This document shows positions 1 to 5,261 of a stretch of DNA of 8,194 bases, piece by piece. The DNA is from Thermoplasmatota archaeon (GTDB taxonomy: Archaea; Thermoplasmatota; Thermoplasmata; RBG-16-68-12; JAGMCJ01). The notes under the pieces are model-generated. The model did not search any database and was not told the origin of the DNA. It saw only the letters and a list, made by a program, of their open reading frames with translations. The stretch is from the NCBI GenBank assembly GCA_022848825.1, contig JAJISH010000237.1, positions 1 to 8,194 on the forward strand. The letters are read 5' to 3'. The position numbers were made by a program, and so were the translations under genes. Each line of letters starts with the position of its first letter. The first letter of the stretch is position 1.

Positions 1-537
1 TCCGTTCATCTTGACTGCCAGAGGCTGCGCACCGCCCATGCCTCCCAGTCCACCGGTGAGCACGGACCTCCGTGATAGCGAACCGCCGAAGTTGTCCCGT
101 GCACAGGCCGCGAAGGTCTCGTAGGTGCCCTGTATGATGCCCTGGGTGCCTATGTAGGCCCACCCGCCAGCCGTCATCTGGCCGTACATCATGAGCCCGA
201 TGTCCTCGAGCTCGTAGAACTTCTCCCAGTTCGACCATCTCGGGACGAGGTTGGCATTCGCGATGAGGACGCGCGGGGAGTCCTCGGTCGTCTTGAAAAC
301 GCCCACCGCCTTGCCGGACTGGACGAGCAGCGTCTCGTCGCCCTCCAGCTCCTTCAGCGCTTCCACGATTCTGTTGTAGCAGTCCCAGTTCCTCGCGGCC
401 TTTCCCGTGCCGCCGTATATGATCAGTTCCTCGGGTTTCTCGGCGTTCTCGAGATTGTTCTGGAGCATTCTCAGAATGGCTTCCTGTCGCCAACCCTTGC
501 ATTCCAGCTTGTCCCCTCGATTGGCCTTCACTCTCAT
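1..537 (-). CDS. hutU: Urocanate hydratase (urocanase), N-terminal third, cut by window edge
   Basis: Urocanase hydrates urocanate to 4-imidazolone-5-propionate, the second step of histidine degradation, using tightly bound NAD+ as an electrophile in the cytoplasm. The 179 codons present read without interruption to base 1. They carry family-specific blocks: [11 protein letters not shown] (residues 41-51), [16 protein letters not shown] (118-133) followed by QGTYETFAA, and the glycine-rich [11 protein letters not shown] (162-172). The last two contribute to the NAD-binding core in this family. The full enzyme is normally about 550 residues, so the catalytic cysteine region lies outside the window. 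ATG at 537 is chosen because an in-frame stop lies just upstream (547-549) and GTGAT sits 3 bases before it as a likely ribosome site. It is the third gene of the leftward histidine operon, 39 bases after the cyclodeaminase. One small departure is Gly124 where many bacterial enzymes have Ser in TAGSW. Confidence 0.97.
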   Translation of the reverse strand, partial: MRVKANRGDKLECKGWRQEAILRMLQNNLENAEKPEELIIYGGTGKAARNWDCYNRIVEALKELEGDETLLVQSGKAVGVFKTTEDSPRVLIANANLVPRWSNWEKFYELEDIGLMMYGQMTAGGWAYIGTQGIIQGTYETFAACARDNFGGSLSRRSVLTGGLGGMGGAQPLAVKMNG

Positions 538-576
538 CCTATCACGTCATCATAATCAGGCAACAGGAATAAGTCA

Positions 577-1200
577 TTATTGGAACGAGAGCCTTGAGTT
601 GACGATGGCCAGTGTGGACTTGAGCAGCTCTGAGCCCTTCTCGAAGGCCGAGCGGGCCTCGTTCTCCATGTCCTCCACTGTGTCCTTGTTCCTGACGTAC
701 GCCAAGTTGATCCTCACGTTCAGGTACCCTCCGTGAAGCCCGGCTTGTGCCATGAGAGCGGCGACACCGGCGTCGGTGCAGGCGCTCTTCGATCCGCTCT
801 CGGCGAGGAACTTGGCCATTTCGAGGACATCGAGCGAGGCTCTCATTATCCGGAGAGGGGGCTCCGCGGCTCCGACGAGAGCGTCCTGGATGGCCATCGT
901 CCTCTTCTCCCTCTCTTCGTCCGTCCCCTTGGGCAACGAGTACGAGTCCATGACCACCTGGTATGCCTGAGCATCCTCGTCGACAAGTCTGGCCAGCCTC
1001 GTTCTGAGCTCCCCTGACCCGTCGAGGACTGTCTGCAGTTCCCCGGTGACCGCATGGTCGGACTCCTTCTTCAGGGAAAGCCTCGAGACCATCTCGTTCA
1101 GCGCGCAGCCCAGTGAGGAAGCGAGCGCGGATACGCTCCCCCCTCCCGGCGTGGGCGAATCGGAGGCCACCTTCTCGATGAACTCATCCATGTGCGACAT
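577..1200 (-). CDS. fchA: Formimidoyl-tetrahydrofolate cyclodeaminase / methenyl-THF cyclohydrolase family (FTCD C-domain, stand-alone)
   Basis: Members of this family release ammonia from 5-formimidoyl-tetrahydrofolate to give 5,10-methenyl-tetrahydrofolate; stand-alone bacterial relatives (FchA) can act as methenyl-THF cyclohydrolases. The 207-residue product matches the usual size of the domain. Visible family blocks are DSPTPGGGSVSALAS (14-28), which forms the glycine-rich N-terminal signature, DEDAQAYQVVMDSY (74-87), and GSKSACTDAGVAALMAQAG (136-154) with NVRINL (161-166). The fold is all alpha-helical with no signal peptide. The gene starts only 2 bases after the formimidoyltransferase stop, and GTGA 6 bases before its ATG overlaps the end of that gene, which suggests translational coupling. 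Together the two genes equal the fused animal FTCD enzyme. The context, followed by urocanase, supports the deaminase role. Whether the carrier is tetrahydrofolate or another pterin in this organism cannot be read from sequence. The symbol follows the stand-alone homologue. Confidence 0.93.
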   Translation of the reverse strand: MSHMDEFIEKVASDSPTPGGGSVSALASSLGCALNEMVSRLSLKKESDHAVTGELQTVLDGSGELRTRLARLVDEDAQAYQVVMDSYSLPKGTDEEREKRTMAIQDALVGAAEPPLRIMRASLDVLEMAKFLAESGSKSACTDAGVAALMAQAGLHGGYLNVRINLAYVRNKDTVEDMENEARSAFEKGSELLKSTLAIVNSRLSFQ

Positions 1201-1202
1201 CT

Positions 1203-2102
1203 CTATTCACGCAACCTGTTCTCGATGATCTGGTCCCTCTCGAACTCCTTCAGCTTCAGATAGAGGATGGCGGAATCCGTGAGGGCCTCCTGCGGTATCA
1301 GTCCGACAACCTCGCTCGAGACCACCTCGACGCCGAGCTTCGTGCACTCCTCCTCGATCGCTTCCATCACCTTCTGAACGGGAGTGGCATGGAAGTTGAC
1401 CAGGTTCATCGAGACCTGTGCCATGTCCTTCTCCTCGATGTAGAAGCCGAGGGCCCTCACGTGCTTCAACCCGCCGTTGCTCTCCCGTATGGTCTTCGCG
1501 ATCCTCTGGGCGATGCCTTTGTCGCTCGTGCTGAGATTGACGTTGTAGGCGATGAGAAACTCCCTCGCGCCCACGACAGTGGCGCCGGCCGTGGGATGGA
1601 GCTCAGAGGGCCCGTAGTCGGGCTTTCGCTCTGGGTCCGAGCGGATCTCTTCCTTCAGCCCCTCGTACTGTCCCCTTCTTATGTGGGGCAGGCTCTTCCT
1701 TTCCGGGGACGTTGCGGCATGCTCGTACAGGTAGACAGGGATCCCCAGCTCCTCTCCCACCCTGCTTCCGAGCTGTCGTGCGAGGCTGACGCAGTCATCC
1801 ATCGTCACGCCGGAGACGGGAATGAAGGGGACCACATCGGTCGCGCCTATCCTCGGATGCTCGCCCTCGTGTCGGTTCATGTCTATGAGCTCAGAGGCCT
1901 TCTTCACGGCCTCGAACGCGGCGTCCGCGCACTCCTCAGGACCGCCGACGAACGTGACCACTGACCTGTTGTGACTGGCGTCCATCTCCACGTCAAGGAC
2001 CTTGACCCCCTCACACCTTCCGGCGGCGTCGGCGATGGCCTTGACAACATCCTCTCTCCTACCCTCGCTGAAATTCGGGACACATTCTACAATCCGTTCC
2101 AT
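1203..2102 (-). CDS. ftcD: Glutamate formimidoyltransferase (FTCD N-domains)
   Basis: This enzyme moves the formimidoyl group of N-formimidoyl-L-glutamate to tetrahydrofolate, releasing glutamate; it is the last carbon-skeleton step of this branch of histidine degradation. The 299-residue protein has the normal length for the transferase alone. The N-terminal subdomain begins CVPNFSEGR (7-15) and contains MNRHEGEHPRIGATDVVPFI (75-94). His82 in EHPR falls at the residue number of the catalytic His82 of the mammalian enzyme. The C-terminal subdomain starts near 181 with FLIAYNVNL and includes GFYIEEKDMAQVSMN (219-233) and NFHATP (236-241). It is the first gene of the leftward operon. A TATA-like box lies about 33 bases upstream of the ATG and implies a leader of under 10 nucleotides. 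In animals this protein is fused to the cyclodeaminase; here the two are separate genes. No key residue appears to be missing. Confidence 0.96.
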   Translation of the reverse strand: MERIVECVPNFSEGRREDVVKAIADAAGRCEGVKVLDVEMDASHNRSVVTFVGGPEECADAAFEAVKKASELIDMNRHEGEHPRIGATDVVPFIPVSGVTMDDCVSLARQLGSRVGEELGIPVYLYEHAATSPERKSLPHIRRGQYEGLKEEIRSDPERKPDYGPSELHPTAGATVVGAREFLIAYNVNLSTSDKGIAQRIAKTIRESNGGLKHVRALGFYIEEKDMAQVSMNLVNFHATPVQKVMEAIEEECTKLGVEVVSSEVVGLIPQEALTDSAILYLKLKEFERDQIIENRLRE

Positions 2103-2116
2103 GGGAAGTCCTGGAG

Positions 2117-2121
2117 AAAAA
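2117..2121 (-). terminator. Possible T-tract terminator after the small basic gene
   Basis: On the minus strand a run of five T (GGGCTTTTTCTC) lies about 23 bases beyond the stop of the upstream small gene. Archaeal RNA polymerase can terminate at such T-tracts without a hairpin. It falls between the TATA-like box and the expected start of the formimidoyltransferase transcript, so it could end the upstream message without blocking the operon. One short tract is weak evidence. Confidence 0.25.
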
Positions 2122-2130
2122 GCCCTCGTC

Positions 2131-2140
2131 TTTATTTAAG
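2131..2140 (-). promoter_or_regulatory. TATA-like box for the histidine-degradation operon
   Basis: The minus strand reads CTTAAATAAA here, a good match to the archaeal TATA consensus, with CTAAACC just upstream in the place of a BRE. Its centre is about 33 bases before the ATG at 2102, so transcription would start roughly 8 bases ahead of the start codon. It lies immediately after the stop codon of the upstream gene in a 41-base spacer, which suggests the operon has its own promoter and need not be read from that gene. Confidence 0.6.
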
Positions 2141-2143
2141 GGT

Positions 2144-2575
2144 TTAGCGCAGAAGCCACTCGATCTCCTTCAAGAAATACTCGAACTCGTGGTCGCTCTT
2201 CGCTTTGCTGTTCGCCAGATGGACGAGCTTGCTGAGTCCCTTCGTCGGGTGCTTCATCTTCTTCAATCTCGCGTTGAGGGTCACGACCCTCTTCTTGTGC
2301 TTGGGGAACCTCCTGTACGAGACGAGCGGCACGGACTCGCCGTCACCGGACCCCTTCTGCTTCCCCCTTACGACCTTGTGCAAGTTGGCAGCGGCCTCGA
2401 GATACTCCTTCGAGTCCTTTGGCTCGATCTTCTGCTCGATCGCCCTTCTCCCCGCGTAGAGCATCTTGCGAAGCGCGACATTGATCTCCTCGTCCACGAG
2501 AACGCCCTTCCTCTCGATATCTTTCCTCACGTTCTTGACGTGGGCTCGGAGCTTCGAAACTCTGCTTCCCGCCAT
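2144..2575 (-). CDS. Small basic protein of unknown function
   Basis: I do not recognise this 143-residue protein. It is rich in Lys and Arg throughout, mostly predicted helical, and has no signal peptide, membrane segment or Cys pairs. The N-terminal half (about 1-70) looks like amphipathic helices. A short loop with GKQKGSGDGES (71-81) precedes a very basic stretch, YRRFPKHKKRVVTLNARLKK (86-105). The C-terminus ends in an acidic-aromatic helix, DHEFEYFLKEIEWLLR (128-143). The charge pattern would fit a nucleic-acid or ribosome-associated protein, but this is only inference from composition. Coding is supported by a full-length open frame, a TATA-like box about 38 bases upstream, and tight spacing to the next gene. 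A GTG at 2578 lies directly before the ATG at 2575 and is an equally possible start, giving 144 residues. It diverges from the RAM-domain protein. Confidence 0.72.
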   Translation of the reverse strand: MAGSRVSKLRAHVKNVRKDIERKGVLVDEEINVALRKMLYAGRRAIEQKIEPKDSKEYLEAAANLHKVVRGKQKGSGDGESVPLVSYRRFPKHKKRVVTLNARLKKMKHPTKGLSKLVHLANSKAKSDHEFEYFLKEIEWLLR

Positions 2576-2608
2576 CACAATGCCTTCGTCATATGATTGT
2601 GGTTTGGG

Positions 2609-2620
2609 CTATATAAGCCA
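2609..2620 (-). promoter_or_regulatory. TATA-like box in the divergent spacer, nearly symmetrical
   Basis: The minus strand reads GCTTATATAGC, an archaeal TATA-like element about 38 bases ahead of the small basic gene. The plus strand reads GCTATATAAGC, so the element is almost palindromic and could also be bound in the other direction. A plus-strand start from it would fall near 2637, inside the inverted repeat at 2634-2649. The minus-strand use is the better supported of the two by spacing. Confidence 0.55.
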
Positions 2621-2633
2621 TACGATTCCACCG

Positions 2634-2649
2634 TTATCAAGAGTGATAA
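2634..2649. promoter_or_regulatory. Inverted repeat TTATCA-AGAG-TGATAA, candidate operator
   Basis: Two perfect 6-base arms (TTATCA and TGATAA) flank a 4-base spacer in the 125-base divergent spacer. The repeat sits between the TATA-like box of the leftward small gene and the TATA-like box of the rightward RAM-domain gene. A dimeric regulator bound there could affect both genes. The symmetry is direct from the sequence; the operator role is inferred from position. The neighbouring RAM-domain protein has no DNA-binding domain, so it is not itself an obvious binder. Confidence 0.4.
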
Positions 2650-2663
2650 TGGCGCTGATAGAT

Positions 2664-2671
2664 TCTTAAAG
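2664..2671 (+). promoter_or_regulatory. Weak TATA-like box for the RAM-domain gene
   Basis: The sequence TCTTAAAG is centred about 33 bases before the ATG at 2701, the same spacing seen for the histidine operon. A GGGAG element at 2692-2696 lies 4 bases before the ATG as a possible ribosome site. The match to the TATA consensus is modest, so the more distant element near 2610 remains an alternative. Confidence 0.4.
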
Positions 2672-2700
2672 CATCCCAGGGTGGTTCGAATGGGAGATCC

Positions 2701-3195
2701 ATGAGCCAACTGAAGGGTGAAAGCATTCTGCTTCTCAAGGTGAAGCCAGGTGAGATGCACAAGGCGGTCAATGACCTTGAGAGGAGCGAAGAGATCAATG
2801 AGGTCGATCCGGTCCTGGGATTCTACGACATCGTTGCGAGCGGAGCGTTCGATGACAGCCGAGACTTGACCGATTTCATCGAACGGGTGGAGTCGAAGCC
2901 CTTCTTTCAGAGCTGCTATGCCCGACCGTCCTACGAGTCCTGGAAACGGAGAACAAAGGGCGATTCTCGGGACCAGGGTTGGGTCCTCATAAGGTCCAGC
3001 ACGCCATCGGCAACCCTCAGAGAGCTGAAGAAGCTGCCAAACATCCAGAAGCTGGTCTTCACGTCAGGAGACTTCAACATCGTGGCGAACTTCGGGGTTC
3101 GAGGTCGAGGTGACTGGAAGAGGACAGTCTTCAAGGATATCCACGGTGCGGCAGGTGTCAAAGAGGCAATCACCCTGCTAGGGATGTCTGACTGA
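2701..3195 (+). CDS. Lrp/AsnC-type protein with two ligand-binding (RAM-like) domains and no HTH
   Basis: The 164-residue protein appears to be two ferredoxin-like beta-alpha-beta-beta-alpha-beta units of the type that follows the HTH in Lrp/AsnC regulators. Unit 1 spans about 7-77, with ESILLLKVKPGEMHKAVNDL as first strand and helix and GFYDIVASGAF (40-50) as the hallmark strand. Unit 2 spans about 92-161, with GWVLIRSS, then KLVFTSGDFNIVANFG (117-132) and a final helix and strand. No helix-turn-helix precedes either unit. Stand-alone RAM proteins in archaea can bind amino acids or other small effectors and associate with full-length Lrp partners or enzymes. Here the tandem copy could form a pseudo-dimer. 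It precedes the acyl-CoA synthetase on the same strand by 134 bases, but a separate TATA-like box lies between them, so co-transcription is uncertain. The ligand cannot be predicted. The second unit is the more divergent. Confidence 0.75.
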   Translation: MSQLKGESILLLKVKPGEMHKAVNDLERSEEINEVDPVLGFYDIVASGAFDDSRDLTDFIERVESKPFFQSCYARPSYESWKRRTKGDSRDQGWVLIRSSTPSATLRELKKLPNIQKLVFTSGDFNIVANFGVRGRGDWKRTVFKDIHGAAGVKEAITLLGMSD

Positions 3196-3241
3196 GGCCA
3201 CGAGCCCTATCGCGAGGCCCGGGTGACCCTCACGAAAATCC

Positions 3242-3248
3242 TTTAATA
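3242..3248 (+). promoter_or_regulatory. TATA-like box for the acyl-CoA synthetase gene
   Basis: TTTAATA occurs here with an A-rich BRE-like stretch (CGAAAATCC) directly upstream. Transcription would start near 3270, giving a leader of about 60 bases, longer than for the other genes in the window. A second candidate, CTTTTATC at 3257-3264, lies 15 bases further on. The rest of the 134-base spacer shows no other structure that I can support. Confidence 0.5.
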
Positions 3249-3315
3249 CGCTCCCCCTTTTATCGCTCAGGAGTTGCTTGCCAGTATTCGGTAGATTACT
3301 GGACGCATTCGGATC

Positions 3316-3322
3316 GGGGAGG
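3316..3322 (+). promoter_or_regulatory. Strong Shine-Dalgarno site for the acyl-CoA synthetase
   Basis: GGGGAGG ends 7 bases before the ATG at 3330, a strong match to the archaeal 16S rRNA tail. It fixes the start codon and contrasts with the short-leader genes upstream. Confidence 0.8.
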
Positions 3323-3329
3323 AAAGGCT

Positions 3330-5261
3330 ATGGGTGACGTGGTTTGGAGGCCTACGGGCGAATATGTGGAAGGTTCCAACATCAAGAGGTTCATGGACAA
3401 GCACGGGATCAGGGATTACGACGATCTGGTCGATCGGAGTTGCTCCGACATCTCCTGGTTCTGGGACGCCGTCGTGAAGGACCTCAACATCGAATGGTTC
3501 GAGCCCTACACAAAGGTCGTGGACCAGAGCAAAGGCATCGAATGGGCGGAGTGGTTCGTCGGAGGGAAGACGAACATCGCGCACAACTGCCTTGACAGGC
3601 ATGCGGCCGCCCAGAAGGACAAGCTCGCCCTGATATGGGAGGGCGAGGACGGTCAGATCAGGAAGATGACCTACGGCGACGTGTATTCTGATGCCAACAG
3701 ACTGGCGAACGCTCTGAAGGGCGCCGGAATAGGGAAGGGCGATACCGTCGGCATCTACATGCCATTCGTGCCCGAGATCCTGGTCGTGATATATGCAGCC
3801 ATGAAGATCGGGGCGATCTGCATTCCGATATTCTCTGGTTACGGGTCCTCCGCTTTGGCGTCGAGACTTCGGCATGCCGGGTCGAAGGTGCTCTTCACAG
3901 CGGATGGCTCCTACAGGAGAGGCAAGCACGTTCACATCAAGAAGGAGGCGGACGGAGCGGCGAAGCAGGTTCCGAGCCTGGAGAAGGTCGTCGTGCTTCC
4001 GAGGCTCGGGATCGACGTGGACTGGAACGATGATCTTGACGTCTACTGGGACGACTTCGTCAAGGGGCAATCGGACGAGTGCGAGACGGAGAAGCTGGAC
4101 GCCGAGGATTATTCCTTCATCATCTACACGTCTGGGACGACGGGAACGCCCAAGGGCTCCGTTCACACGCACGCGGGTTGCCTCGCACAGATGTGCAAGG
4201 AGATCGCGTACTGCTTCGACCTGAAGGACGACGACCTCTTCTTCTGGCTGACGGACATCGGCTGGATGATGGGCCCGTGGATGATCGTCGGCGTCATGAA
4301 CTTCGGCGGGACGATATTCATGTTCGAGGGGGCACCGAACTATCCAGAACCGGACCGGCTCTGGGACATGATCGAGCGCCACAAGGTCACGACGTTCGGG
4401 ATATCGCCGACGGCCATCAGGATGTTCATGAGGTTCGGCGATGAGTGGGTGGACAAGCACGACCTGAGCAGTCTGAGGATCCTCGGGTCAACTGGCGAGC
4501 CCTGGGACCCCGACTCGTGGACGTGGTTCTTCGAGAAGGTAGGGAAGAGGAAGCTCCCGATAATCAACATCTCCGGCGGGACGGAGATAGTGGGTTGCTT
4601 CCTCGCTCCCCTGCCCATCAACGAGCTGAAACCCTGCACCCTCCGCGGTCCTGGCCTCGGCATGGGTACGGATGTGTTCGACGATGACGGAAAACCCGTG
4701 AGGGGGAAGATGGGACATCTCGTCGCGAAGAACCCTGCACCCTCCATGACCAAGGGGTTCTGGAACGACCCCGACAGATACGTCCGAACGTACTGGGATA
4801 CGTGGGATGACATCTGGTACCACGGGGACTGGGCGAGCATCGACGAGGACGGGTTCTGGTTCCTGCACGGGCGCTCGGACGATGTGATCAAGGTCGCTGG
4901 GAGAAGGGTCGGTCCCTCCGAGATCGAGTCCACTCTCATGGAACATGAGGCGGTATCCGAAGCGGCCGCGATCGGCGCACCTCATGAGATCAAGGGAGAG
5001 AAGGTCGTCACGTTCGTCGTGCTTCAGCCCGCGTACGAGCCTGGTGACGAGCTCAGGGAGGAGCTTCGGAATCACGTTGCTGGCATCCTCGGAAAGGTCC
5101 TTCGACCGGATGAGCTGTACTTCGTGAAGGACCTGCCAAAGACAAGGTCCGCAAAGATCGTCAGGCGGGTGATAAGGGCGAAGTTCCTGGAGGAGGAGCT
5201 CGGTGACCTGTCCTCCATCGAGAATCCAGATGCAATCGATGAGGTATCCAAGAAACTCTAG
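3330..5261 (+). CDS. AMP-forming acyl-CoA synthetase, ACS/acetoacetyl-CoA synthetase-like
   Basis: This cytoplasmic ANL-family enzyme activates a carboxylic acid with ATP to an acyl-adenylate and then an acyl-CoA. The 643 residues match acetyl-CoA synthetase length. The N-terminal ACS-specific region contains WFVGGKTNIAHNCLDRH (75-91). The P-loop is YTSGTTGTPKG (266-276), followed by STGEPWDP (387-394), the acyl-pocket motif ISGGTEI (414-420), HGD (498-500), the hinge GRSDD (514-518), and the C-terminal catalytic Lys609 in PKTRSAK (603-609). Acetate-specific enzymes have WWQTE where this protein has SGGTE, so the Trp that closes the pocket on acetate is Gly416. This predicts a larger acid such as propionate or acetoacetate. 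ISGGTE and PSMTKGFWNDPD (471-482) recall acetoacetyl-CoA synthetases, while the C-terminal domain is more ACS-like. The usual Gly before Lys609 is Ala. It converges on the carboxylase operon, sharing CTAG at the stops. The substrate is uncertain. Confidence 0.92.
   Translation: MGDVVWRPTGEYVEGSNIKRFMDKHGIRDYDDLVDRSCSDISWFWDAVVKDLNIEWFEPYTKVVDQSKGIEWAEWFVGGKTNIAHNCLDRHAAAQKDKLALIWEGEDGQIRKMTYGDVYSDANRLANALKGAGIGKGDTVGIYMPFVPEILVVIYAAMKIGAICIPIFSGYGSSALASRLRHAGSKVLFTADGSYRRGKHVHIKKEADGAAKQVPSLEKVVVLPRLGIDVDWNDDLDVYWDDFVKGQSDECETEKLDAEDYSFIIYTSGTTGTPKGSVHTHAGCLAQMCKEIAYCFDLKDDDLFFWLTDIGWMMGPWMIVGVMNFGGTIFMFEGAPNYPEPDRLWDMIERHKVTTFGISPTAIRMFMRFGDEWVDKHDLSSLRILGSTGEPWDPDSWTWFFEKVGKRKLPIINISGGTEIVGCFLAPLPINELKPCTLRGPGLGMGTDVFDDDGKPVRGKMGHLVAKNPAPSMTKGFWNDPDRYVRTYWDTWDDIWYHGDWASIDEDGFWFLHGRSDDVIKVAGRRVGPSEIESTLMEHEAVSEAAAIGAPHEIKGEKVVTFVVLQPAYEPGDELREELRNHVAGILGKVLRPDELYFVKDLPKTRSAKIVRRVIRAKFLEEELGDLSSIENPDAIDEVSKKL
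5258..5261. other. Shared CTAG: overlapping stop codons of two convergent genes
   Basis: The palindrome CTAG provides the TAG of the plus-strand synthetase (5259-5261) and, on the other strand, the TAG of the biotin carrier gene (5258-5260). No intergenic DNA exists for a terminator, so each transcript must run into the other gene as antisense. This is read directly from the two frames. Confidence 0.95.

Noticed and set aside
568..581. AATAA-GTCA-TTATT inverted repeat and a TTATT-type TATA-like sequence between the cyclodeaminase and urocanase genes
   Set aside because: The arms are short and AT-only and include the cyclodeaminase stop codon; spacing would allow a weak internal promoter for urocanase, but the evidence is too thin to call it.
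1389..1964. A 191-codon plus-strand frame opposite the formimidoyltransferase
   Set aside because: It is antisense to a clear enzyme gene, with shadow-like composition and no supporting start signal.
3267..4460. A 397-codon open frame on the minus strand opposite the acyl-CoA synthetase
   Set aside because: It is rich in Arg, His, Pro and Val in the manner of an antisense shadow of a GC-rich gene, has no recognisable motif, and lies entirely over a confidently identified synthetase and its promoter.
4340..5075. Two minus-strand open frames (199 and 195 codons) inside the synthetase region
   Set aside because: They overlap each other and the synthetase in other frames and show no domain or ribosome site; they are shadows.
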